NCBI RefSeq assembly: GCF_029227915.1
Contig: NC_079880.1
Location: 28,825,501 to 28,889,500 of the forward strand
Length of the DNA stretch: 64,000 bases
Direction: 5' to 3'
From: Hydractinia symbiolongicarpus
Taxonomy: Eukaryota > Cnidaria > Hydrozoa > Anthoathecata > Hydractiniidae
Part shown: positions 36,701 to 49,269 of the stretch, in pieces
Layout: each line of letters starts with the position of its first letter
How positions within the stretch are numbered: the first letter of the stretch is position 1
The notes under the pieces: model-generated
Told to the model about the DNA's origin: nothing
The model's database searches: none
The model's input: the letters and a program-made list of their open reading frames with translations, nothing else
Position numbers and translations under genes: made by a program

Positions 36701-39700
36701 AACCACTTTCATTAAGCGTCTCATCAAAAATGAAAACATTTCTGAAAACTACAAGTCTCATGCGTTTTAGTGGTGAAAAAATAATTTAAAAAATCGTTCG
36801 GGAAATGAGTTTACTCCCTGGGTACCTTCTTTGTATACTTTTGACTATACGGGCCGAGTCCGGGATTTACGGGAAATCGCGGGTTTTCGTTTGCCGGCTA
36901 TCAAACCACATTCATTAAGCGTCTCATCAAAAATGAAAACATTTCTGAAAACTACAAGTCTCATGGGCTTTAGTGGTGAAATAATAATTTAAAAAATCGT
37001 TCGGGAAATGAGTTTACTCCCTGGGTACTTTCTTTGTATACTTTTGACTATACGGGCCAAGCTCGGAATTAACTGGAAATCGCGGGTTTTCGTTTGCCGA
37101 CGATTAAACCACTTTCAATAAGCGTCTCATCAAAAATGAAAACATTTCTGAAAACTACAAGTCTCATGCGTTTTAGTGGTGAAAAAATAATTTAAAAAAT
37201 CGTTCGGGAAATGAGTTTACTCCCTGGGTACTTTCTTCGTATACTTTTGACTATACGGGCCAAGCCCGGGATTTTCGACAAATCGCGGGTTTTCGTTTGC
37301 CGGCGATTAAACTTCTTTTATTCAGCGTCTCATCAAAAATGAAAACATTTTTAAAAACTACAAGTCTCATGGGCTTTAGTGGTGAAATAATAATTTAAAA
37401 AATCGTTCGGGAAATGAGTTTACTCTCTGGGTACTTTCCTTGTATACTTTTGACTATACGGGCTGAGTCCGGGATTTTCGGGAAATCCGAGGTTTTCGTT
37501 TGCCGGCGATTAAACTTCTTTTATTCAGCGTCTCATCAAAAATGAAAACATTTTTGTAAACTACAAGTCTCATGCGTTTTAGTGGTGAAAAAAAATTTAA
37601 AAAATCGTTCGGGATATGAGTTTACTCCCTGGGTACTTTCTTTGTATACTTTTGACTATACGGGCCGAGTCTGGGATTTAGGGGAAATCGCGGGTTTTCG
37701 TATGCCGGCGATTAAACCTCTTTCATTAAGCGTCTTATCAAAAATGAAAACATTTCTGAAAACTACAAGTCTCATGCGTTTTAGTGGTTAAAAATTAATT
37801 TAAAAAATCGTTCAGGAAATGAGTTTACTCCCTGGGTACTTTCTTCGTATAATTTTGACTATACGGGCCAAGCCCGGGATTTACGGGAAATTGCGGGTTT
37901 TCGTTTGCCGGCGATTAAACTTCGTTTATTCAGCGTCTCATCAAAAATGAAAACATTTTTAAAAACTACAAGTCTCATGGGCTTTAGTGGTGAAATAATA
38001 ATTTAAAAAATCGTTCGGGAAATGAGTTTACTCCCTGGGTACTTTCCTTGTATACTTTTGACTATACGGGCTGAGTCCGGGATTTTCGGGAAATCGCAGG
38101 TTTTCGTTTGCCGGCGATTAAACTTCTTTTATTCAGCGTCTCATCAAAAATGAAAACATTTTTGTAAACTACAAGTCTCATGCGTTTTAGTGGTGAAAAA
38201 AAATTTAAAAAATCGTTCGGGATATGAGTTTACTCCCTGGGTACTTTCTTTGTATACTTTTGACTATACGGGCCGAGTCTGGGATTTAGGGGAAATCGCG
38301 GGTTTTTGTATGCCGGCGATTAAACCTCTTTCATTAAGCGTCTCATCAAAAATGAAAACATTTCTGAAAACTACAAGTCTCATGCGTTTTAGTGGTGAAA
38401 AAGTAATTTAAAAAATCGTTCAGGAAAAGAGTTTACTCCCTGGGTACTTTCTTCGTATAATTTTGACTATACGGGCCAAGCCCAGGATTTACGGGAAATC
38501 GCGGGTTTTCGTTTGCCGGCGATTAAACTTCTTTTATTCAGCGTCTCATCAAAAATGAAAACATTTTTAAAAACTACAAGTCTCATGCGTTTTAGTGGTG
38601 AAAAAATAATTTAAAAAATCGTTCGGGAAATGAGTTTACTCCCTGAATACCTTTTTTGTATACTTTTGACTATACGGCCGAGTCCGGGATTTACGGGAAA
38701 TCGCGGGTTTTCGTTTGCCGGCTATCAAACCACATTCATTAAGCGTCTCATCAAAGATGAAAACATTTCTGAAAACTACAAATCTCATGCGTTTTAGTGG
38801 TGAAAAGATAATTTAAAAAATCGTTTTGGAAATGAGTTTACTCACAGGGTACTTTCTTTGTATACATTCGACTATACCGGCCAAGCCCGGGATTTACGGG
38901 AAATCGCGGGTTTTCGTTTGCCGGCGATTAAACCACTTTCACTAAGCGTCTCATCAAAAATGAAAACATTTCTAAAAACTACAAGTCTCATGCGTTTTAG
39001 TGATGAAAAAATAATTTAAAAAATCGTTCGGGAAATGAGTTTACTCCCTGGGTACTTTCTTTGTATACATTCGACTATACGGGCCAAGCCCGGGATTTAC
39101 GGGAAATCGCGGGTTTTCGTTTGCCGGCGATTAAACCACTTTCATTAATCGTCTCATCAAAAATGAAAACATTTCTGAAAACTACAAGTCTCATGCGTTT
39201 TAGTGGTGAAAAAGTAATTTAAAAAATCGTTCGGGAAATGAGTTTACTCCCTGGGTACTTTCTTTGTATACTTTTGATTATACGGCCCGAGTCGGGGATT
39301 TACGGGAAGTCGCGGGTTTTCGTTTGCCGGCGATTAAACGTCTTTTATTCAGCGTCTCATCAAAAATGAAAACATTTTTAAAAACTACAAGTCTCATGGG
39401 CTTTAGTGGTTAAATAATAATTTAAAAAATCGTTAGGGAAATGAGTTTACTCCCTGGGTACTTTCTTTGTATACATTCGACTATACGGGCCAAGTCCGGA
39501 ATTAACGGGAAATCGCGGGTTTTCGTTTGCCGGCGATTAAACCACTTTCATTAAGCGTCTCATCAAAAATGAAAACATTTTTAAAAACTACAAGTCTCAT
39601 GGGCTTTAGTGGTGAAATAATAATTTAAAAAATCGTTCGGGAACTGAGTTTACACCTTGGATACTTTCCTTGTATACTTTTGACTATACGGGCTGAGTCC

Positions 39701-40200
39701 GGGATTTTCGGGAAATCGCAGGTTTTCGTTTGCCGGCGATTAAACTTCTTTTATTCAGCGTCTCATCAAAAATGAAAACATTTTTGTAAACTACAAGTCT
39801 CATGCGTTTTAGTGGCGAAAAAAAATTTAAAAAATCGTTCGGGAAATGAGTTTACTCCCTGGGTACTTTTTTTGTATACTTTTGACTATACGGGCCGAGT
39901 CTGGGATTTAGGGGAAATCGCGGTTTTTCGTATGCCGGCGATTAAACCTCTTTCATTAAGCGTCTCATCAAAAATGAAAACATTTCTGAAAACTACAAGT
40001 CTCATGCGTTTTAGTGGTGAAAAAATAATTTAAAAAATCGTGTAAGAAATGAGTTTACTCCCTGGGTACTTTCTTCGTATACTTTTGACTATACGGGCCA
40101 AGCCCGGGATTTACGGGAAATCGCGGGTTTTCGTTTGCCGGCGATTAAACTTCTTTTATTCAGCGTCTTATCAAAAATGAAAACATTTTTAAAAACTACA
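30701..40200 (+). repeat. Array domain 5: second copy of the domain 2/3 variant order
   Basis: The array returns to earlier families. 30.75-31.2 kb has GGCTATACGGG and GGGCTTTAG monomers. AGTCACATGCG with GAATAGATA is near 31285 and TTATTCTGCG near 31646. CGGACTGAGTCC with CTACTTTTATTC at 31.79-31.85 kb matches 17.40-17.47 kb. CGAGTCGGGG near 32398 and 39291 matches 18418 and 23286. GCCCAGTCCGGGG near 34215 matches 19430. TTTCGTATGCC blocks near 37700, 38308 and 39930 match those near 22305 and 24125. Offsets change only in steps of about whole monomers. No gene is seen. Confidence 0.8.
37375..38590 (+). repeat. 3-monomer tandem duplication (2 x 608 bp)
   Basis: The run GGGCTTTAG monomer, A8-tract monomer and TCTGGGATTTAGGGG monomer with TTCGTATGCC appears at about 37375-37982 and again at 37983-38590. 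Both copies share the rare TCGGGATATGAG and CGTATAATTTTGAC changes. They differ by TTTAGTGGTTAAAAATTAA against TTTAGTGGTGAAAAAGTAA, and by TTTTCGTATG against TTTTTGTATG. Edges are approximate. Confidence 0.7.
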
Positions 40201-43200
40201 AGTCTCATGCGTTTTAGCGGTGAAAAGATAATTTAAAAAATCGTTCTGGAAATGAGTTTACTCACAGGGTACTTTCTTTGTAAACATTCGACTATACGGG
40301 ACAAGCCCGGGATTTAGGGAAATCGTGGTATTTCGTTTGCCGGCGATTAAACCTCTTTCATTAAGCGTCTCCTTAAAAATGAAAACATTTTTGGAAACTA
40401 CAAGTCTCATTCGTTCTATTGGTACAGAAATAATTTGAAAAAACGTTCGGGAAGTCAGTTTACTCCTTGGGTACTTTCTTTATATACATTCCACTATACG
40501 GGCCAAGCCCGGGATTTACGGGAAATCGCGGGTTTTCGTTTGCCGGCGATTAAACTTCTTTTATTCAGCGTCTCATCAAAAATAAAAACATTTTTGAAAA
40601 CTTCAAGTCTCACGCGTTTTAGTGGTGAAAAAATAATTTAAAAAATCGTTCTGGAAATGAGTTTACTCACAGGGTACTTTCTTTGTACACATTTGACTAT
40701 ACAGGCCAAGCCCGGGATTTACAGGAAATCGAGGGTTTTCGTTTGCCGGTGATTAAACCTCTTTCATTAAGCGTCTCATCAAAAATGAAAACATTTTTGA
40801 AAACTACAAGTCTCATGCGTTTTAATGGTGAAAAGAAATTTTAAAAAATCGTTCAGGAAATGAGTTTACACCCTGGGTACTTGCTTTGTATACATTCGAC
40901 TATACGGGCCAAGCCCGGGATTTACGTGCAATCGCGGGTTTTCGTTTGCCGGCAATTAAACCTCTTTCATTAAGCGTCTCATTAAAAATGAAAACATTTT
41001 TAAAAACTACAAGTCTTATGCGTTTTAGTGGTGAAAAGATAATTTAAAAAATCGTTCTTGAAATGAGTTTACTCACAGGGTACTTTCTTTGTAAACATTC
41101 GACAATACGGGACATGCCCGGGATTTAGGGAAATCGTGGTATTTCGTTTGCCGGCGATTAAACCTCTTTCATTAGGCGTATCATTAAAATGAAATCATTT
41201 TCGGAAACTACAAGTCTCATTTGTTCTATTGGTGCAGAAATAATTTGAAAAATCGTTCGGGAAATGAGTTTACACCCTGGGTACTTTCTTTGTATACATT
41301 CGACTATACGGGCCAAGTCCGGGATTTACGGGAAATCGCGGGTTTTCGTTTGCCAGCGATTAAACTCCTTTTATTCAGCGTCTCATCAAAAATGAAAACA
41401 TTTTTGAAAACTACAAGTCTCATGCGTTTTAGTGGTGAAAAGATAATTTAAAAAATCGTTCTGGAAATGAGTTTACTCACAGGGTACTTTCTTTGTAAAC
41501 ATTCGACTATACGGACAAGCCCGGGAGTTAGGGAAATCGTGGTATTTCGTTTGCCGGCGATTAAACCTCTTTCATTAAGCGTCTCATTAAAAATGAAAAC
41601 ATTTTTGGGAACTACAAGTCTCATTCGTTCTATTGGTGCAGAAATAATTTGAAAAATTGTTCGGGAAGTCAGTTTACTCCCTGGGTACTTTCCTTATATA
41701 CATTCAACTATGCGGGCCAAGCCCGGGATTTACGGGAAAATGCGGGTTTTAGTTTGCCAGCGATTAAACCTCTTTCATTAAGCGTCTCATTAAAAATGAA
41801 AACATTTTTGGAAACTACAAGTCTCATGCGTTTTAGTGGTGAAAAGATAATTTAAAAAATCGTTCTGGAAATGAGTTTACTCACAGGGTACTTTCTTTGT
41901 AAGCATTCGACTATACGGGACATTCCCAGGATTTAGGGAAATCGTGGTATTTCGTTTGCCGGCGATTAAACCTCTTTCATTAGGCGTCTCATTAAAAATG
42001 AAACCATTTTAGGAAACTACAAGTCGCATTCGTTCTATTGGTGCAGAAATAATTTAAAAAATCGTTTGGGAAATCAGTTTACTCCCTGGGTACTTTCTTT
42101 ATATGCATTCAACTATACGGGCCAAGCCCGGGATTTACGGGAAATCGTGGTATTTCGTTTGCCGGCGAATAAACCTCTTTCATTAAGCGTCTCATTAAAA
42201 ATGAAAACATTTTTGGAAACTACAAGTCGCATTCGTTCTTTTGGTGCAGAAATAATTTAAAAAATCGTTTGGGAAATCAGTTTACTCCCTGGGTACTTTC
42301 TTTATATGCATTCAACTATACGGGCCAAGCCCGGGATTTACGGAAAATCGAGGGTTTTCGTTTGCCAGCGATTAAACCTCTTTCATTAAGCGTCTCATCA
42401 AAAATGAAAACATTTGGAAAACTACAAGTCTCATGCGTTTTAGTGGTGAAAAAAAAATTTAAAAAATCGTTCGGGAAATGAGTTTACACCCTGGGTACTT
42501 TCTTTGTATACATTCGACTATACGGGCCAAGCCCGGGATTTACGGGAAATCGCGGGTTTTCGTTTGCCGGCGATTAAACTCCTTTTATTCAGCGTCTCAT
42601 CAAAAATGAAAACGTTTTTGAAAACTACAAGTCTCATGCGTTTTAGTGGTGAAAAGATAATTTAAGAAATCGTTCTGGAAATGAGTTTACTCACAGGGTA
42701 CTTTCTTTGTAAACATTCGACTATACGGGACAAGCCCGGGATTTAGGGAAATCGTGGTATTTCGTTTGCCGGCGATTAAACCTCTTTCATTAAGCGTCTC
42801 ATTAAAAATGAAAACATTTTTGGAAACTACATGTCTCATTCGTTCTATTGGTGCAGAAATAATTTGAAAAATCGTTCGGGAAATGAGTTTACACCCTGGG
42901 TACTTTCTTTGTATACATTCGACTATACGGGCCAAGTCCGGGATTTACGGGAAATCGCGGGTTTTCGTTTGCCAGCGATTAAACTCCTTTTATTCAGCGT
43001 CTCATCAAAAATGAAAACATTTTTGAAAACTACAAGTCTCATGCGTTTTAGTGGTGAAAAGATAATTTAAAAAATCGTTCTGGAAATGAGTTTACTCACA
43101 GGGTACTTTCTTTGTAAACATTCGACTATACGGGACAAGCCCGGGATTTAGGGAAATCGTGGTATTTCGTTTGCCGGCGATTAAACCTCTTTCATTAAGC

Positions 43201-44250
43201 GTCTCATTAAAAATGAAAACATTTTTGGAAACTACAAGTCGCATTCGTTCTATTGGTGCAGAAATAATTTAAAAAATCGTTTGGGAAATCAGTTTACTCC
43301 CTGGGTACTTTCTTTATATGCATTCAGCTATACGGGCCAAGCCCGGGATTTACGGGAAATCGCGGGTTTTCGTTTGCCGGCGATTAAACTTCTTTTATCC
43401 AGCGTCTCATCAAAAATGAAAACATTTTTGAAAACTACAAGTCTCACGCGTTTTAGTGGTGAAAAAATAATTTAAAAAATCGTTCTGGAAATGAGTTTAC
43501 TCACAGGGTACTTTCTTTGTATACATTCGACTATACATGCCAAGCCCGGGATTTACGGGAAATCGAGGGTTTTCGTTTGCGGCGATTAAACCTCTTTCAT
43601 TAAGCGTCTCATCAAAAATGAAAACATTTTTGAAACTACAAATCTCATGCGTTTTAGTGGTGAAAAAAAATTTAAAAAATCGTTCGGGAAATGAGTTTAC
43701 ACCCTGGGTACTTTCTTTGTATACATTCGACTATACGGGCCGAGGCCGGGATTTACGTGCAATCGCGGGTTTTCGTTTGCCGGCGATTAAACCTCTTTCA
43801 TTAAGCGTCTCATCAAAAATGAAAACATTTTTGAAAACTACAAGTCTCATGCGTTTTAGTGGTGAAAAAATAATTTAAAAAAACGTTCGGGAAATGAGTT
43901 TACTCCCTGGGTACTTTCTTTGTATGCTTTTCACTATACGGGCCGAGTCTTGGATTTACGGGAAATTGCAGGTTTTCGTTTGCCGGCGATTAAACTTCTT
44001 TTACTCAGCGTCTCATCAAAAATGAAAACATTTTTGAAAACTACAAGTCTCGTGCGATTTAGTGGTGAAAAGATAATTTAAAAAATCGTTCTGGAAATGA
44101 GTTTACTCACAGGGTACTTTCTTTGTATACATTCGACTACACGGGACAAGCCCGGGATTTACGGGAAATCGCGGGTTTTCGTTTGCCGGCGATTAAACCT
44201 CTTTCATTAAGCGTCTCATTAAAAATGAAAACATTTTTGAAAATTACAAG
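40201..44250 (+). repeat. Array domain 6: derived family again
   Basis: GTGGTATTTCG monomers return near 40326, 41149, 41538, 41944, 42147, 42748 and 43158, with CATTCGTTCTATTGG monomers between them. 40.2-40.65 kb is close to 24.8-25.24 kb. Private features are CATTCCCAGG near 41922, the GTTTGCGGCG one-base deletion near 43577, CGAGGCCGGG near 43742, and TCTTTATATGCATTC monomers near 42100, 42303 and 43315. No gene is present. Confidence 0.8.
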
Positions 44251-46075
44251 TCTTATTCGTTCTAGTGGTGCAGAAATAATTTGAAAACGTTCGGGAAATC
44301 AGTTTACTCCTTGGGTACTTTCTTTATATACATTCAACTATACGGGCCAAGCCCGGGATTTACGGGAAATCGCGGGTTTTCGTTTGCCGGCGATTAAACT
44401 TCTTCTGTTCAGCGTCCCATCAAAAATGAAAACATTTTTGAAATCTACAAGTCTCGTGCGATTTAGTGGTGAAAAGATAATTTAAAAAATCGTTCTGGAA
44501 ATGAGTTTACTCACAGGGTACTTTCTTTGTATACATTCGACTATACGGGACAAGCCCGGGATTTACGGGAAATCGCGGGTTTTCGTTTGCCGGCGAATAA
44601 ACCTCTTTCATTAAGCGTCTCATTAAAAATGAAAACATTTTTGTAAACTACAAGTCTCATTCGTTCTAGTGGTGCAGAAATAATTTGAAAAATCGGTCGG
44701 GAAATCAGTTTACTCCTTGGGTACTTTCTTTATATACATTCAACTATACGGGCCAAGCCTGGGATTTACGGGAAATCGCAGGTTTTCGTTTGCCGGCGAT
44801 TAAACTTCTTTTGTTCAGCGTCTCATTAAAAATGAAAACATTTTTGAAAACTACAAGTCTCACGCGTTTTAGTGGTGAAAAAATAATTTAAAAAATTGTT
44901 CTGGAAATGGGTTTACTCACAGCGTACTTTCTTTGTATACATTCGACTATACATGCCAAGCCCGGGATTTACGGGAAATCGAGGGTTTTCGTTTGCCGGC
45001 GATTAAACCTCTTTCATTAAGCGTGTCATCAAAAATGAAAACATTTTTGAAAACTACAAGTCTCATGCGTTTTAGTGGTGAAAAAAAAATTTTAAAAAAT
45101 CGTTCGGGAAATGAGTTTACACCCTGGGTACTTTCTTTGTATACATTCGACTATACGGCCCAAGCCCGGGATTTACGTGCAATCGCGGGTTTTCGTTTGC
45201 CGGCGATTAAACCTCTTTCATTAAGCGTCTCATCAAAAACGAAAACATTTTTAAAAACTACAAGTCTCATGCGTTTTAGTGGTAAAAAAATAATTTAAAA
45301 AATCGTTCGGGAAATGAGTTTACTCCCTGGGTACTTTCTTTGTATACATTTGACTATACGGGCCAAGTCCGGAATTAACGGGAAATCGCGGGTTTTCGTT
45401 TGCCGGCGATTAAACCACTTTCATTAAGCGTCTCATCAAAAATGAAAACATTTTTAAAAACTACAAGTCTCATGGGCTTTAGTGGTGAAATAATAATTTA
45501 AAAAATCGTTCGGGAACTGAGTTTACTCCCTGGGTACTTTCCTATTAAACTTTTGACTATACGGGCTGAGTCCGGGATTTTCGGGAAATCGCAGGTTTTC
45601 GTTTGCCGGCGATTAAACTTCTTTTATTCAGCGTCTCATCAAAAATGAAAACATTTTTGTAAACTACAAGTCTCATTCGTTTTAGTGGTGAAAAAAAATT
45701 TAAAAAATCGTTCGGGAAATGAGTTTACTCCCTGGGTACTTTTTTTGTATACTTTTGACTATACGGGCCGAGTCTGGGATTTAGGGGAAATCGCGGGTTT
45801 TCGTATGCCGGCGATTAAACCTCTTTCATTAAGCGTCTCATTAAAAATGAAAACATTTTTGAAAATTACAAGTCTCGTGCGATTTAGTGGTGAAAAGATA
45901 ATTTAAAAAATCGTTCTGGAAATGAGTTTACTCACAGGGTACTTTCTTTGTATACATTCGACTACACGGGACAAGCCCGGGATTTACGGGAAATCGCGGG
46001 TTTTCGTTTGCCGGCGATTAAACCTCTTTCATTAAGCGTCTCATTAAAAATGAAAACATTTTTGAAAATTACAAG
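44251..46075 (+). repeat. 9-monomer higher-order unit, copy 1 (1,825 bp)
   Basis: The unit starts at TCTTATTCGTTCTAGTGG and contains, in order, the CTTCTGTTCAGCGTCCC, CTCGTGCGATTT, ATCGGTCGGG, CAGCGTACTTT, ATTTACGTGCAATCG, AAGTCCGGAATTAACGGG, TTCCTATTAAAC and TTCGTATGCC variants. A 2 bp deletion (TTTGAAAACGTTCGG near 44281) makes it 1,825 bp where nine full monomers would be 1,827. Confidence 0.88.
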
Positions 46076-47699
46076 TCTTATTCGTTCTAGTGGTGCAGAA
46101 ATAATTTGAAAAATCGTTCGGGAAATCAGTTTACTCCTTGGGTACTTTCTTTATATACATTCAACTATACGGGCCAAGCCCGGGATTTACGGGAAATCGC
46201 GGGTTTTCGTTTGCCGGCGATTAAACTTCTTCTGTTCAGCGTCCCATCAAAAATGAAAACATTTTTGAAATCTACAAGTCTCGTGCGATTTAGTGGTGAA
46301 AAGATAATTTAAAAAATCGTTCTGGAAATGAGTTTACTCACAGGGTACTTTCTTTGTATACATTCGACTATACGGGACAAGCCCGGGATTTACGGGAAAT
46401 CGCGGGTTTTCGTTTGCCGGCGAATAAACCTCTTTCATTAAGCGTCTCATTAAAAATGAAAACATTTTTGTAAACTACAAGTCTCATTCGTTCTAGTGGT
46501 GCAGAAATAATTTGAAAAATCGGTCGGGAAATCAGTTTACTCCTTGGGTACTTTCTTTATATACATTCAACTATACGGGCCAAGCCTGGGATTTACGGGA
46601 AATCGCAGGTTTTCGTTTGCCGGCGATTAAACTTCTTTTGTTCAGCGTCTCATTAAAAATGAAAACATTTTTGAAAACTACAAGTCTCACGCGTTTTAGT
46701 GGTGAAAAAATAATTTAAAAAATTGTTCTGGAAATGGGTTTACTCACAGCGTACTTTCTTTGTATACATTCGACTATACATGCCAAGCCCGGGATTTACG
46801 GGAAATCGAGGGTTTTCGTTTGCCGGCGATTAAACCTCTTTCATTAAGCGTGTCATCAAAAATGAAAACATTTTTGAAAACTACAAGTCTCATGCGTTTT
46901 AGTGGTGAAAAAAAAATTTTAAAAAATCGTTCGGGAAATGAGTTTACACCCTGGGTACTTTCTTTGTATACATTCGACTATACGGCCCAAGCCCGGGATT
47001 TACGTGCAATCGCGGGTTTTCGTTTGCCGGCGATTAAACCTCTTTCATTAAGCGTCTCATCAAAAACGAAAACATTTTTAAAAACTACAAGTCTCATGCG
47101 TTTTAGTGGTAAAAAAATAATTTAAAAAATCGTTCGGGAAATGAGTTTACTCCCTGGGTACTTTCTTTGTATACATTTGACTATACGGGCCAAGTCCGGA
47201 ATTAACGGGAAATCGCGGGTTTTCGTTTGCCGGCGATTAAACCACTTTCATTAAGCGTCTCATCAAAAATGAAAACATTTTTAAAAACTACAAGTCTCAT
47301 GGGCTTTAGTGGTGAAATAATAATTTAAAAAATCGTTCGGGAACTGAGTTTACTCCCTGGGTACTTTCCTATTAAACTTTTGACTATACGGGCTGAGTCC
47401 GGGATTTTCGGGAAATCGCAGGTTTTCGTTTGCCGGCGATTAAACTTCTTTTATTCAGCGTCTCATCAAAAATGAAAACATTTTTGTAAACTACAAGTCT
47501 CATTCGTTTTAGTGGTGAAAAAAAATTTAAAAAATCGTTCGGGAAATGAGTTTACTCCCTGGGTACTTTTTTTGTATACTTTTGACTATACGGGCCGAGT
47601 CTGGGATTTAGGGGAAATCGCGGGTTTTCGTATGCCGGCGATTAAACCTCTTTCATTAAGCGTCTCATTAAAAATGAAAACATTTTTGAAAATTACAAG
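46076..47699 (+). repeat. 8-monomer higher-order unit, copy 2 (1,624 bp)
   Basis: Same variant order as copy 1 and no substitutions that I noticed across several monomers. At its end, however, the CTCGTGCGATTT monomer that precedes 46076 (about 45872-46075) is missing: the TTCGTATGCC monomer runs directly into TCTTATTCG at 47700. The flanking sequence is the same on both sides (head CCTCTTTCATTAAGCGTCTC, then GAAAATTACAAGTCT), so the missing piece is exactly one monomer. Confidence 0.88.
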
Positions 47700-49269
47700 T
47701 CTTATTCGTTCTAGTGGTGCAGAAATAATTTGAAAAATCGTTCGGGAAATCAGTTTACTCCTTGGGTACTTTCTTTATATACATTCAACTATACGGGCCA
47801 AGCCCGGGATTTACGGGAAATCGCGGGTTTTCGTTTGCCGGCGATTAAACTTCTTCTGTTCAGCGTCCCATCAAAAATGAAAACATTTTTGAAATCTACA
47901 AGTCTCGTGCGATTTAGTGGTGAAAAGATAATTTAAAAAATCGTTCTGGAAATGAGTTTACTCACAGGGTACTTTCTTTGTATACATTCGACTATACGGG
48001 ACAAGCCCGGGATTTACGGGAAATCGCGGGTTTTCGTTTGCCGGCGAATAAACCTCTTTCATTAAGCGTCTCATTAAAAATGAAAACATTTTTGTAAACT
48101 ACAAGTCTCATTCGTTCTAGTGGTGCAGAAATAATTTGAAAAATCGGTCGGGAAATCAGTTTACTCCTTGGGTACTTTCTTTATATACATTCAACTATAC
48201 GGGCCAAGCCTGGGATTTACGGGAAATCGCAGGTTTTCGTTTGCCGGCGATTAAACTTCTTTTGTTCAGCGTCTCATTAAAAATGAAAACATTTTTGAAA
48301 ACTACAAGTCTCACGCGTTTTAGTGGTGAAAAAATAATTTAAAAAATTGTTCTGGAAATGGGTTTACTCACAGCGTACTTTCTTTGTATACATTCGACTA
48401 TACATGCCAAGCCCGGGATTTACGGGAAATCGAGGGTTTTCGTTTGCCGGCGATTAAACCTCTTTCATTAAGCGTGTCATCAAAAATGAAAACATTTTTG
48501 AAAACTACAAGTCTCATGCGTTTTAGTGGTGAAAAAAAAATTTTAAAAAATCGTTCGGGAAATGAGTTTACACCCTGGGTACTTTCTTTGTATACATTCG
48601 ACTATACGGCCCAAGCCCGGGATTTACGTGCAATCGCGGGTTTTCGTTTGCCGGCGATTAAACCTCTTTCATTAAGCGTCTCATCAAAAACGAAAACATT
48701 TTTAAAAACTACAAGTCTCATGCGTTTTAGTGGTAAAAAAATAATTTAAAAAATCGTTCGGGAAATGAGTTTACTCCCTGGGTACTTTCTTTGTATACAT
48801 TTGACTATACGGGCCAAGTCCGGAATTAACGGGAAATCGCGGGTTTTCGTTTGCCGGCGATTAAACCACTTTCATTAAGCGTCTCATCAAAAATGAAAAC
48901 ATTTTTAAAAACTACAAGTCTCATGGGCTTTAGTGGTGAAATAATAATTTAAAAAATCGTTCGGGAACTGAGTTTACTCCCTGGGTACTTTCCTATTAAA
49001 CTTTTGACTATACGGGCTGAGTCCGGGATTTTCGGGAAATCGCAGGTTTTCGTTTGCCGGCGATTAAACTTCTTTTATTCAGCGTCTCATCAAAAATGAA
49101 AACATTTTTGTAAACTACAAGTCTCATTCGTTTTAGTGGTGAAAAAAAATTTAAAAAATCGTTCGGGAAATGAGTTTACTCCCTGGGTACTTTTTTTGTA
49201 TACTTTTGACTATACGGGCCGAGTCTGGGATTTAGGGGAAATCGCGGGTTTTCGTATGCCGGCGATTAA
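47700..49269 (+). repeat. Higher-order unit, copy 3 (~1,570 bp, partial)
   Basis: Third copy in tandem. It matches copy 2 until the head of the monomer near 49270, where AAAGCTCTTTC and then AGCGTGTCATC with AAACAGTTCTG replace the expected AAACCTCTTTC and AGCGTCTCATT. All three copies share the rare TTCCTATTAAAC near 45540, 47366 and 48990. Confidence 0.85.
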
